Source of the DNA: Clostridiales bacterium
Lineage (GTDB): Bacteria; Bacillota_A; Clostridia; Saccharofermentanales; Saccharofermentanaceae
DNA: 12,316 nt
Direction of reading: 5' to 3'
Assembly (NCBI GenBank): GCA_017649745.1
Contig: JAGCGE010000324.1
Coordinates: forward strand, 1 to 12,316
In this document: piece by piece, positions 1-5,256 of the stretch
Numbering within the stretch: the first letter of the stretch is position 1
Layout of the letters: each line of letters opens with the position of its first letter
Program-made: the position numbers and the translations under genes
Notes under the pieces: model-generated
What the model was told of the DNA's origin: nothing
What the model saw: only the letters and a program-made list of their open reading frames with translations
Databases searched by the model: none

Positions 1-168
1 AAACTTCCACTGAGTCTCACCTGCAGCCTTCGCATGTTCATCGTGCTCCTTTACGGTTACACGGTAAAGGCCGAATATCAGATACAATCCGAAAAGAGTT
101 AAAAGTCCCCAGCTGATGCAAAGGAGCACCTTGGAAGACTTATCGTTATAATGACTTCTGTTCTCCAT
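1..168 (-). CDS. Class B penicillin-binding protein, N-terminus only (partial)
   Basis: Only the first 56 codons lie in the window; the frame is open to base 1. The protein opens with a short basic/polar cytoplasmic stretch (MENRSHYNDKSSK), then one hydrophobic segment at about residues 14-36 (VLLCISWGLLTLFGLYLIFG), then LYRVTVKEHDEHAKAAGETQ. A single N-terminal anchor followed by a short periplasm-side linker ending in an xxxHAxxAxxxQ-like stretch is how FtsI/SpoVD-type transpeptidases begin, and the position directly after mraZ-rsmH-ftsL is the standard place for such a gene. Its role would be septal peptidoglycan cross-linking. No catalytic motif (SxxK, SxN, KTG) is visible here, so the call rests on the anchor and on gene order. 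The ATG at 168 has AAGGGA upstream, about 10 nt away, in the 20-bp gap after ftsL. It could also be a divergent dcw membrane protein. Confidence 0.72.
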   Translation of the reverse strand, partial: MENRSHYNDKSSKVLLCISWGLLTLFGLYLIFGLYRVTVKEHDEHAKAAGETQWKF

Positions 169-188
169 AGTTGATCAATCCCTTTTTC

Positions 189-827
189 TTATTCCTGCGG
201 CTCCTGATGATGATAATAATCAACGAGCTTATCTGTCGCATTCTTGACAGCATCATCATCTACGATGTTGGAATCACCTGTTCCTACAGAAACGAGTCTG
301 TCTGAACCAGGCATAGGGATATTTACGATCTGATTAGAGTTCGGATCCTGCATTCCGAGAGCCATTGCCTGAGCTCTGATGCTGTCCATATCAGTAACGC
401 CGTTCTGCTCGCCCTTAGCGTCAAGGATCTCTTTCTTAAGCTCAGTGATCTCATCCTTCTTATCTGAGTTATCACGGCTAAGCTCCGAAAGCTCCGCCTG
501 AGGATAAAGTACCAATGCGAAGAAGATACCGGCAAGGATGATAAGGCTTACTGCAAACATAGTCTGCAAAGTCCTCTTTCTATTCCTCTTGAGGAGCTTC
601 TTTCTTCTCTCGATACTATCCTGATCCATTCCGGCGATATGCTTCTTATTAAAATCAGTAGTGATCTTCATTACTTCATTGGCAGAGTAATAATCCTTAT
701 CAACAACGGTCATCTTACCGTCTTTATAATGATATTCAGGCTTGTCTTCAGCAAGGATCGCTTCTACATCCAGATCCTCCTCAACATACATATTAAGATC
801 ATAATCATGATTCTGCTGAGCCTTCAT
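189..827 (-). CDS. ftsL: FtsL-like septum formation protein with long cytoplasmic N-terminus
   Basis: A bitopic membrane protein of 212 residues. Residues 1-86 are hydrophilic, acidic at first (VEEDLDVEAILAEDKPE) and strongly basic just before the membrane (ERRKKLLKRNRKR, 73-85). One transmembrane helix spans about 88-108, followed by a heptad-like coiled coil at about 113-140 and then IRAQAMALGMQDP, which resembles the conserved end of FtsL/DivIC proteins. FtsL-type proteins assemble with DivIC/FtsB and DivIB/FtsQ and link the divisome to FtsW and its transpeptidase. Placement between rsmH and the penicillin-binding protein supports the call; sequence identity among FtsL proteins is low, so topology and position carry most weight. 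I chose the ATG at 827 because GGAGGG (838-843) sits upstream of it; the in-frame TTG at 845 would place that site inside the gene. It is longer than typical FtsL (about 100-130 residues), mainly through the N-terminal region and a roughly 60-residue tail. Confidence 0.78.
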   Translation of the reverse strand: MKAQQNHDYDLNMYVEEDLDVEAILAEDKPEYHYKDGKMTVVDKDYYSANEVMKITTDFNKKHIAGMDQDSIERRKKLLKRNRKRTLQTMFAVSLIILAGIFFALVLYPQAELSELSRDNSDKKDEITELKKEILDAKGEQNGVTDMDSIRAQAMALGMQDPNSNQIVNIPMPGSDRLVSVGTGDSNIVDDDAVKNATDKLVDYYHHQEPQE

Positions 828-837
828 AGCTTCATAA

Positions 838-843
838 CCCTCC
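838..843 (-). promoter_or_regulatory. Ribosome binding site fixing the ftsL start
   Basis: Reads GGAGGG on the minus strand, 10 nt before the ATG at 827. It lies just upstream of the rsmH stop codon region and argues against the in-frame TTG at 845 as the start, because that codon would begin only one base before the Shine-Dalgarno core. Confidence 0.6.
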
Positions 844-845
844 AA

Positions 846-1802
846 TTACTTCACTTCTGTTCTTTTCTCGAAAACACGTAACTTACAGCAGTGTGCTCTC
901 GAATTACTTCTTACTTCTTCCTCGCAAGCCGTTATCGGCTTATTAGTCAACACCTTTCCGAGGCTAACCTTCCCACATACACAAACAGGAAAGTTCTTAG
1001 GACATGTACACGGCGAAGCGTGCTCTTTAAATTTCTCTTTCACGATCCTGTCTTCCAGAGAATGGAATGATATAACTGCCATTCTTCCTTCATCGTTAAG
1101 AAGCTTCGGTCCCACATCCAGAAGTTTCTCAACTGATTCAAGCTCGTGATTTACTTCGATCCTTATCGCCTGAAAACATCTTCTTGCAGGATGCTGATCC
1201 TCGTTCCTAGCTTTTCCAGGAACATAAGAAGCTATCTTACCGGCGAGTTCAAGAGTACTCGTAAAAGGCTTGTCCTGTCTGTCTCTTACGATTCCGAAAG
1301 CGATCCTTCCGGAGTATCTCTCTTCACCATACAAACGGAATATCCTAGCCAGTTCAGACTCACTGTAGGTATTTACAACTACTGATGCATCAAGCTCTTG
1401 AGTCTGATCCATTCTCATATCCAAAGGACCTTCCTTAGCATACGAGAAGCCTCTCTCATCCGTATCTATCTGGTGAGAAGATACACCGAGATCAGCAAGT
1501 ATTCCGTCGACCTTGTCAATGTTCAATTCAGAAAGAACTTCCTCGATACCGGAAAAGTCGGACTTGATGATCTTCCAGTTATCCTTGCCTGAAGCCTTGC
1601 TCCTGCAAGTACTCAGAGCTGAATCGTCTTTATCCAAAGAGATCAGAAGACCCTTCGAAGAAAGTCTTTCCAAGATACCCATGCTGTGACCGCCGCCACC
1701 GGCAGTACAATCTACATAGATACCGTCAGGCTTAATGTTTAAAGCCTCCATGCATTCATAAAATAAAACAGGGATATGTTTAAAATCAGAGTCCTTCGAC
1801 AT
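846..1802 (-). CDS. rsmH: 16S rRNA (cytosine-1402-N4)-methyltransferase RsmH (MraW)
   Basis: RsmH methylates N4 of C1402 in the 16S rRNA decoding centre, using S-adenosylmethionine. The protein of 318 residues starts MSKDSDFKHIPVLFYE, the usual family opening. The SAM-binding motif DCTAGGGGHS is at 31-40, the second conserved block ILADLGVSSHQIDTDERGFS at 101-120 followed by DMRMDQ, the ARRCFQAIRIEVN block at 206-218, and GRMAVISFHSLEDRIVK at 239-255. A CxC/CxC pair (C265, C267, C274, C276) and the C-terminal SNSRAHCCKLRV at 299-310 match the family layout, although the last stretch usually reads SRSAKLR. Length is typical. The ATG at 1802 overlaps the end of mraZ by 17 bp, suggesting translational coupling. 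In-frame alternatives (ATG 1814, TTG 1826) would only add residues before the conserved start. Confidence 0.96.
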   Translation of the reverse strand: MSKDSDFKHIPVLFYECMEALNIKPDGIYVDCTAGGGGHSMGILERLSSKGLLISLDKDDSALSTCRSKASGKDNWKIIKSDFSGIEEVLSELNIDKVDGILADLGVSSHQIDTDERGFSYAKEGPLDMRMDQTQELDASVVVNTYSESELARIFRLYGEERYSGRIAFGIVRDRQDKPFTSTLELAGKIASYVPGKARNEDQHPARRCFQAIRIEVNHELESVEKLLDVGPKLLNDEGRMAVISFHSLEDRIVKEKFKEHASPCTCPKNFPVCVCGKVSLGKVLTNKPITACEEEVRSNSRAHCCKLRVFEKRTEVK

Positions 1803-2217
1803 AATACTTCTCATCCAGATTGACAAGGGCGCCTATATCTACCGGATGATCATCACGATGCTTCTTAGTGCAGATCTCCATCTTATCAAGAAAATCTACG
1901 ATACAGATCTCATCGCCTGCCTTAGCTCCGATCAAGTCCCAAAGCTCAGATGTAATACTGATCCTTCCCTGCGAATCAGGAACGATCTCCAATGCTTCAC
2001 CAATGATAGCTCTCTGCAAAGCTCTCATTACGGCATCGACCGTATTCATGTTTCTCAGCTGATCTTCGATCTTAGCGAAAGCTTCAACCGTATATGCGCA
2101 TAGATATCCGGGATCAAGGCTGATCGTTACAACCAAACCATTTCCAAACTTCTCCTTAAGCTTGGACGGTAGGATAAATCTGCCTTTTGCATCGATCTTC
2201 TTGATATCGCGTGCCAC
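1786..2217 (-). CDS. mraZ: Transcriptional regulator MraZ
   Basis: MraZ is a ring-forming DNA-binding protein with two SpoVT/AbrB-like swapped-hairpin halves; it represses the dcw operon, including itself, in several bacteria. Here the first half contains DAKGRFILPSKLKEKFG (residues 9-25), the hallmark D-x-K-G-R-hydrophobic-x-x-P motif, and the second half contains DSQGRISITSELWDLIG (81-97). The length of 143 residues is typical. The start is GTG at 2217, supported by AGGAG (2224-2228) six bases away; the protein begins slightly closer to the first DAKGR motif than many homologues (MARDIKKIDAKGR). The C-terminus overlaps the start of rsmH. The repeats at 2258-2307 upstream are the likely self-operator. 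It is the first gene of the dcw operon. Confidence 0.96.
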   Translation of the reverse strand: MARDIKKIDAKGRFILPSKLKEKFGNGLVVTISLDPGYLCAYTVEAFAKIEDQLRNMNTVDAVMRALQRAIIGEALEIVPDSQGRISITSELWDLIGAKAGDEICIVDFLDKMEICTKKHRDDHPVDIGALVNLDEKYYVEGL

Positions 2218-2223
2218 ATCTTA

Positions 2224-2228
2224 CTCCT
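2224..2228 (-). promoter_or_regulatory. Ribosome binding site for the GTG start of mraZ
   Basis: AGGAG on the minus strand, separated by six bases from GTG at 2217. The out-of-frame ATG at 2219 overlaps this start but opens a different frame and is not used. Confidence 0.7.
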
Positions 2229-2257
2229 GTTTTATTTTTTCGGGAAAGAATCAGGAT

Positions 2258-2307
2258 TTTGCTCCCTTTTCCTCCCTAAACGGGATTTTTTCTCCCGTTT
2301 CCTCCAC
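2258..2307 (-). promoter_or_regulatory. MraZ operator: 10-bp-phased GGGAG repeats
   Basis: Read on the minus strand, the 50 bp divide exactly into five 10-bp units: GTGGAGGAAA (2298-2307), CGGGAGAAAA (2288-2297), AATCCCGTTT (2278-2287), AGGGAGGAAA (2268-2277) and AGGGAGCAAA (2258-2267). Four share the core (T/G)GGAG followed by an A-run; the third, central one does not. MraZ proteins are known to bind short G-rich direct repeats spaced by about one helical turn upstream of mraZ. The array begins one or two bases after the predicted transcription start, so bound MraZ would block early elongation or promoter clearance. Seen: the periodic repeats. Inferred: MraZ binding. Confidence 0.75.
2278..2300 (-). 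repeat. Perfect 8-bp inverted repeat in the mraZ leader
   Basis: On the minus strand, AAACGGGA (2293-2300) and TCCCGTTT (2278-2285) are perfectly complementary across a 7-base A-rich loop. The hairpin occupies operator unit 2, the odd unit 3 and the edge of unit 1. No T-run follows it in the direction of transcription, so it is not a standard terminator. It could fold in the leader RNA or simply provide an opposite-strand copy of the operator core. Confidence 0.5.
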
Positions 2308-2315
2308 ATGCATAC

Positions 2316-2344
2316 ATTTTAGTAATAAAATACTCCCATTGCAA
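2316..2344 (-). promoter_or_regulatory. Sigma-A promoter of the mraZ/dcw operon
   Basis: Minus-strand -35 TTGCAA (2339-2344) and -10 TAAAAT (2316-2321) are separated by exactly 17 bases. The A/T-rich stretch upstream (2347-2380), including a run of seven T, could act as an UP-like element. Predicted transcription start is near 2308-2310, giving a leader of about 90 nt that contains the operator repeats. Confidence 0.75.
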
Positions 2345-2426
2345 TAGAATTTTCAAAAAAAGTTTAATATTTTTGTAACATTGGGAATAAATATGTAATC
2401 ATCCGCCAAGAATGCTTTTCGAGCAT

Positions 2427-2459
2427 AAAAAATCAGGCCGTCTCACCTCTGAGACGACC
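2427..2459 (-). terminator. Intrinsic terminator of the padR operon
   Basis: On the minus strand a 10-bp stem (GGTCGTCTCA / TGAGACGGCC, one U-G wobble) with loop GAGG is followed by TGA and a run of six T. It lies 37 bp after the stop of the repeat-protein gene and separates the padR operon from the mraZ promoter. The rest of the gap (2345-2426) is A/T-rich with no gene I can support. Confidence 0.88.
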
Positions 2460-2495
2460 CGATCAAAGGGGGTCTTCTATGTATCTATTCTACAT

Positions 2496-2873
2496 TTATC
2501 CTTCAGTAGTTTCAGTTACTTCGACATCTAAGTCTCCGTCATCAGAATTGATATGTATTCCTGACTTATCGATAACGACTTTGTTATCATTATCGCTTAC
2601 CGCGATACCGTTCTTATCGATGACAACTTTATCATCGCCGTCATTAACAAAGATACCGTCATCATTTATGTTTACCTTGTCAGAATCTTCGATATGTACC
2701 AATCCCATACTTATATCGTGACCGGCATCCTTAAACCATTTCTTGACGCCATCCCAACCGCCTGTTGTTCCGAACGTTCTTACAGCGAGGACTCCACTGA
2801 TACCGTAGAACACAAGGCTCAAGATCAGAGAAGATATACCAACAATGAGAATTACTGCATCTCTCTTTTTCAT
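2496..2873 (-). CDS. Small membrane protein with three 16-residue repeats (DUF4097-like, tentative)
   Basis: A protein of 125 residues that I cannot assign to a characterised family. It has one hydrophobic helix at about residues 6-31, an amphipathic linker (GGWDGVKKWFKDAGHDIS, 38-55), and three consecutive 16-residue repeats at 65-80, 81-96 and 97-112, consensus DKVVIDKxGIxVxxDD. A very acidic tail follows (GDLDVEVTETTEG). Each repeat alternates two short beta-type segments with turns rich in Asp, Asn and Gly. PadR plus DUF1700 genes are often followed by a DUF4097-type beta-repeat protein, and this looks like a short version. The acidic repeats might face outside and bind cations, but that is speculation. 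The ATG at 2873 follows AAGGGGG with about nine bases between; it starts five bases after the DUF1700 stop. An in-frame TTG at 2897 is less likely. Confidence 0.75.
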   Translation of the reverse strand: MKKRDAVILIVGISSLILSLVFYGISGVLAVRTFGTTGGWDGVKKWFKDAGHDISMGLVHIEDSDKVNINDDGIFVNDGDDKVVIDKNGIAVSDNDNKVVIDKSGIHINSDDGDLDVEVTETTEG

Positions 2874-2878
2874 ATCAG

Positions 2879-3430
2879 TCAAACCCCCTTCGTCCAAAGT
2901 TTTCTGTTAAATCTGATGAACTTCTTGCCTGCAAAGATCAGAAGTGTGATTCCGAAGTAAAGAAGGCACAGGCGGAAGACTATAAAGAAGAATGTTCCGC
3001 ATTCAGCGAAGATCATCGTTGAAAGATAATTACCTGATGCACTAAGCTTTGTGATCGAAATAAAGAATGCAACGATCGACCAGATAGTGCTTGTAGCTAA
3101 GCCGGCGTCAAACGATACCCAGCAAGCTGTGATCGGAACTGCAATAATGCAAAGGAGTACCGAAAGGATCTTGGCAAAGACCGGTGCTTTCTTCTTGTTC
3201 GGTTCCTTCTCCTTCAATACCTGAGGGAGCTTATATGGTGTGCAGTTAATATATGATTTAGCAAGTTCATGTACATCTCCCAATTCATCGGAGATCTGTT
3301 CCTCGCTCTTTCCTTCGCCCTTGGCACACTCGAAATGTGCATCTATCTCATCAACTATCTCTTTAACATCTGTATATGGCAGCGAACCGAGATCTTTGGC
3401 GAGAATATCTAAGTACTCTTTCTTATTCAA
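2879..3430 (-). CDS. DUF1700 (HAAS-domain) membrane protein
   Basis: Residues 1-65 form a soluble alpha-helical domain (MNKKEYLDILAKDLGSLPYT, then EIVDEIDAHFECAKGEGKSEEQISDELGDVHELAKSYI) typical of HAAS/DUF1700 proteins, with the E-I-x-D-E-I-x-x-H-F and LGD signatures. After a charged linker at 73-82 come hydrophobic segments at roughly 84-105, 108-128 and 142-168, ending in a basic tail. Such proteins are commonly encoded next to PadR regulators and are thought to work with them in envelope stress or antimicrobial response; the mechanism is not established. The start is TTG at 3430, supported by GGAGG (3439-3443) eight bases upstream; it overlaps the padR stop by 8 bp, so the two are probably translationally coupled. 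Confidence 0.87.
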   Translation of the reverse strand: MNKKEYLDILAKDLGSLPYTDVKEIVDEIDAHFECAKGEGKSEEQISDELGDVHELAKSYINCTPYKLPQVLKEKEPNKKKAPVFAKILSVLLCIIAVPITACWVSFDAGLATSTIWSIVAFFISITKLSASGNYLSTMIFAECGTFFFIVFRLCLLYFGITLLIFAGKKFIRFNRKLWTKGV

Positions 3431-3743
3431 TGTCCTTACCTCCGATTATTCCTTTAACTACCTTGTTGAATTCTTCCCAATCGTTAATATATTCTTCCAG
3501 TTTGTTCTTCCCGTCTTCCGTCAGGTGATAATACTTTCTTGGCGGTCCGTTCTGCGATTCCATCAGATATGTACTTACAAGACCGTCCGCTGCAAGTTTC
3601 CTTAATATCGGATAAACGGTACCATCCGCAAGCTTTATCCTGTTTGACAGCGAATCGGCTATATCGTAGCCGTAGCCATCCTTCTCTCTTAGCATCGCAA
3701 GCACGCACATGTCCAAAACACCTTTTTTGAACTGTATATTCAT
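3423..3743 (-). CDS. PadR family transcriptional regulator
   Basis: A short winged-helix repressor of 106 residues. Features: MNIQFKKGVLDMCVLAMLRE (first helix), GYGYDIAD (24-31), the recognition helix and wing with GTVYPILRKLAADGLV (41-56), and GPPRKYYHLTEDGKNKLEEY (66-85), all hallmarks of the PadR-like N-terminal domain. The C-terminal part is one helix (86-100) used for dimerisation, as in short subfamily-2 PadR proteins. The ATG at 3743 is preceded by AGGAGGG at ideal spacing. It is first in an operon with a DUF1700 protein and a repeat protein and overlaps the former. A promoter with an inverted repeat across its -10 box lies just upstream, consistent with negative autoregulation relieved by a ligand or stress. 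The inducer cannot be read from the sequence. Confidence 0.93.
   Translation of the reverse strand: MNIQFKKGVLDMCVLAMLREKDGYGYDIADSLSNRIKLADGTVYPILRKLAADGLVSTYLMESQNGPPRKYYHLTEDGKNKLEEYINDWEEFNKVVKGIIGGKDIE
3439..3443 (-). promoter_or_regulatory. Ribosome binding site for the TTG start of the DUF1700 gene
   Basis: GGAGG on the minus strand, eight bases before TTG at 3430. It lies inside the last codons of padR (the GGA GGT codons of Gly-Gly), so the same bases encode protein and recruit ribosomes for the next gene. Confidence 0.7.
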
Positions 3744-3772
3744 TCTGTCCCTCCTCTGCTATTCTTCTGTTT

Positions 3773-3799
3773 ACAGTACTGAATATAACACACTACTGT
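3773..3799 (-). promoter_or_regulatory. Putative PadR operator over the padR promoter
   Basis: ACAGTA (3773-3778) and TACTGT (3794-3799) form a perfect 6-bp inverted repeat across 15 bases, enclosing the -10 box of the padR promoter. The related direct repeat TACTGAAT occurs at 3777-3784 and again at 3811-3818, next to the -35 box. PadR proteins bind dyads of this general size. Binding here is inferred from position and symmetry only. Confidence 0.5.
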
Positions 3800-3810
3800 T
3801 TATTGTTCAA
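3782..3810 (-). promoter_or_regulatory. Sigma-A promoter of the padR operon
   Basis: Minus-strand -35 TTGAAC (3805-3810) and -10 TATATT (3782-3787) with a 17-base spacer. The predicted start lies near 3775, leaving a leader of about 30 nt that includes the AGGAGGG ribosome binding site. Confidence 0.75.
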
Positions 3811-3827
3811 TACTGAATTATGAATAA

Positions 3828-3856
3828 TTCATTAACTCAAATTCGTGTGCTAATAT
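3828..3856 (+). promoter_or_regulatory. Extended -10 promoter of the DUF1294 gene, possibly leaderless
   Basis: Plus-strand TGC-TAATAT (3848-3856) is an extended -10 element; the -35 candidate at 17-base spacing (TTCATT, 3828-3833) is poor. The usual start distance puts +1 at about 3862-3864, on the ATG at 3863. The six bases between carry no ribosome binding site. Confidence 0.5.
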
Positions 3857-3862
3857 CCTGTC

Positions 3863-4129
3863 ATGAAATTTCTAGTTATATATCTGATCGTTATAAATAT
3901 AATTACATTCATTCTGTACGGCGTTGATAAGTTCAGCGCCAAAAGTCACGGACCAAGAATAAGGATATCGGTACTCCTGATCTTCGCTGGGATCGGCGGA
4001 TCGCTCGGTGCCCTACTCGGCATGTATATATTCAAGCACAAAACAAAAAAGTGGTACTTCTTCATAACAGTACCACTTATGCTCATCCTTCATGCAGGAA
4101 TAATTACTATCTATTTATTAAATCGCTAA
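3863..4129 (+). CDS. DUF1294 family small membrane protein
   Basis: A protein of 88 residues, the only plus-strand gene. It has an N-terminal hydrophobic helix (about 3-19), the family motif YGVDKFSAKSH (19-29), a second hydrophobic stretch with GGIGGSLGALLGM-like residues (the sequence reads AGIGGSLGALLGM, 42-54), the conserved FKHKTKKWYF (57-66), and a C-terminal helix. This Y-x-x-D-K-x-x-A-K ... GG-x-x-GA-x-x-GM ... F-x-H-K-T-x-K order is that of DUF1294, a family with no settled function. An in-frame stop (TAA at 3851) leaves ATG 3863 as the only sensible start, and no Shine-Dalgarno precedes it. Its stop (4127-4129) overlaps the rodA stop on the other strand. Bases for residues 59-72 also form the rodA-side terminator. 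Confidence 0.88.
   Translation: MKFLVIYLIVINIITFILYGVDKFSAKSHGPRIRISVLLIFAGIGGSLGALLGMYIFKHKTKKWYFFITVPLMLILHAGIITIYLLNR
4037..4078 (-). terminator. Intrinsic terminator of the infB-rodA operon, inside the DUF1294 gene
   Basis: On the minus strand a perfect 10-bp stem, AAGTGGTACT (4069-4078) and AGTACCACTT (4049-4058), encloses a 10-base loop and is followed directly by TTTTGTTTTG, so that with the stem's last two bases a run of six T appears. It begins 48 nt after the rodA stop codon. On the plus strand no T-run follows, so it should act in one direction only. It coincides with codons for the conserved HKTKKWYF stretch of the oppositely oriented gene. Confidence 0.8.
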
Positions 4130-5256
4130 TCCGAAAGTTTTCGAGCCATAGAGATATTCAGGATGATACCAAACGATATGTAATTAACCATCATCGCGGT
4201 ACCTCCCAGACTTATGAACGGAAGCGGGATTCCCGTTACAGGAAGAAGTCCTACGGACATTCCCATATTCTCGATAAAGTGGAATGCAAACGCACTCGAA
4301 AGACCGATGATCGTATATGAGTATGATTTCTTGTTGGACCTTGCAGCAACATAGATACATCTGCAAAGGAAGAAGAATGCGAGAAGAACAACAGCAGTCG
4401 TTCCGATAAAGCCCAAACGCTCAGATACTGCCGAATAGATGAAGTCAGATTCCTTAACCGGAACTCTAACGAACACGCCCGTGTTGTTACCAGCAAGACC
4501 ACCTGAAGCGATCGCTGCTTTCGACTGAACGAGGTTATACTCTGACTTGATATCAGTACCTTCGAATACGAGTGACAAGATCCTCTTCTTCTGATAAGGC
4601 TCAAGATAAAAATTCCACAAGAACGGGATTCCGAGAACAATCGCAGAAGATATCGCGAGGAAGAAATACCTGTATTTAACTCCCCAAACAAAGAGCACGC
4701 AGACGAACGAGAAAACGATAACCATTGCAGTACCGAAGTCAGGCTGGCTCAAGATCAATGCCATAGGAACGGAATAGATGAGGGCTAAGATACCAAAGCC
4801 TTTAAGAAGCGAGATCTCCTTCTCTCCCATCTTCTCGAAAACATTAGCTGCTACCATTACAAGTCCGATCTTCGCAAGCTCGGATGGCTGGAATGTACCG
4901 ACGACAGGAATACTGAGCCATGAGTCTGCACCCCATGTAGCTTCCATCGAAAATCCATCGATAGGAACGAGCAGCAACAGGAATATTGATGCACCATAGA
5001 TACACCAACCGACAAGCTTCATGAAGTGTGTATCCAAAAGGCAGATGATAAGAGCGATCGTAAGTCCAAGACCTGATGCCATTATCTGTCTATAGAGGTT
5101 GTTCGGATAGTCAACATAACCTGAAGCCAAAACCTTACTTAATACGAAAAGTCCGATAACAGTAAGCAGGAAGACCGGAACGATAAGATAATAGTCTACC
5201 GTTCTCAAGTAATTGTTATTACGAAGTCTTTCTATTCCTGATTTACTCTTGTCCAT
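4126..5256 (-). CDS. rodA: SEDS family peptidoglycan glycosyltransferase RodA
   Basis: RodA polymerises lipid II into glycan strands during cell elongation, together with a class B transpeptidase. The 376-residue protein has about ten hydrophobic helices beginning at residue 20. Diagnostic blocks are TFQPSELAKIGLVM (121-134), QPDFGTAMVIVFSF (171-184), NLVQSKAAIASGGLAG (241-256), the extracellular VPVKESDFIYSAVSERLGFIG (265-285) and GLLPVTGIPLPFISLGGTA (336-354). D271 in ESDF aligns by motif with the catalytic Asp of SEDS proteins. LLPVTGIPLPF favours RodA over FtsW, whose version usually reads LLPTKGLPLPF. The ATG at 5256 shares one base with the lgt stop (TAATG) and has no visible Shine-Dalgarno, pointing to coupled re-initiation. 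It is last in the operon and converges on the DUF1294 gene with a 4-bp overlap of stops. Confidence 0.92.
   Translation of the reverse strand: MDKSKSGIERLRNNNYLRTVDYYLIVPVFLLTVIGLFVLSKVLASGYVDYPNNLYRQIMASGLGLTIALIICLLDTHFMKLVGWCIYGASIFLLLLVPIDGFSMEATWGADSWLSIPVVGTFQPSELAKIGLVMVAANVFEKMGEKEISLLKGFGILALIYSVPMALILSQPDFGTAMVIVFSFVCVLFVWGVKYRYFFLAISSAIVLGIPFLWNFYLEPYQKKRILSLVFEGTDIKSEYNLVQSKAAIASGGLAGNNTGVFVRVPVKESDFIYSAVSERLGFIGTTAVVLLAFFFLCRCIYVAARSNKKSYSYTIIGLSSAFAFHFIENMGMSVGLLPVTGIPLPFISLGGTAMMVNYISFGIILNISMARKLSD

Noticed and set aside
2251..2313. A 20-codon leader ORF (starting M-H-V-E-E) in the mraZ leader
   Set aside because: Its start falls on or before the predicted transcription start, it has no ribosome binding site, and its composition simply reflects the G/A-rich operator repeats.
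2400..2426. Short palindrome ATGCT...AGCAT just beyond the padR-operon terminator
   Set aside because: Only five base pairs; adds nothing to the clear terminator beside it and shows no coding or regulatory context.
2479..2721. Plus-strand ORF preceded by AAAGGGGG at six bases from an ATG
   Set aside because: It is wholly antisense to the repeat-protein gene; its Ser/Thr/Leu-rich product is what the antisense of an Asp/Val/Ile-rich repeat yields, and there is no promoter evidence.
4130..4400. Search for a plus-strand terminator after the DUF1294 gene
   Set aside because: Only short imperfect stems were seen, none followed by a T-run, so no terminator is claimed; plus-strand transcripts may run on antisense to rodA.
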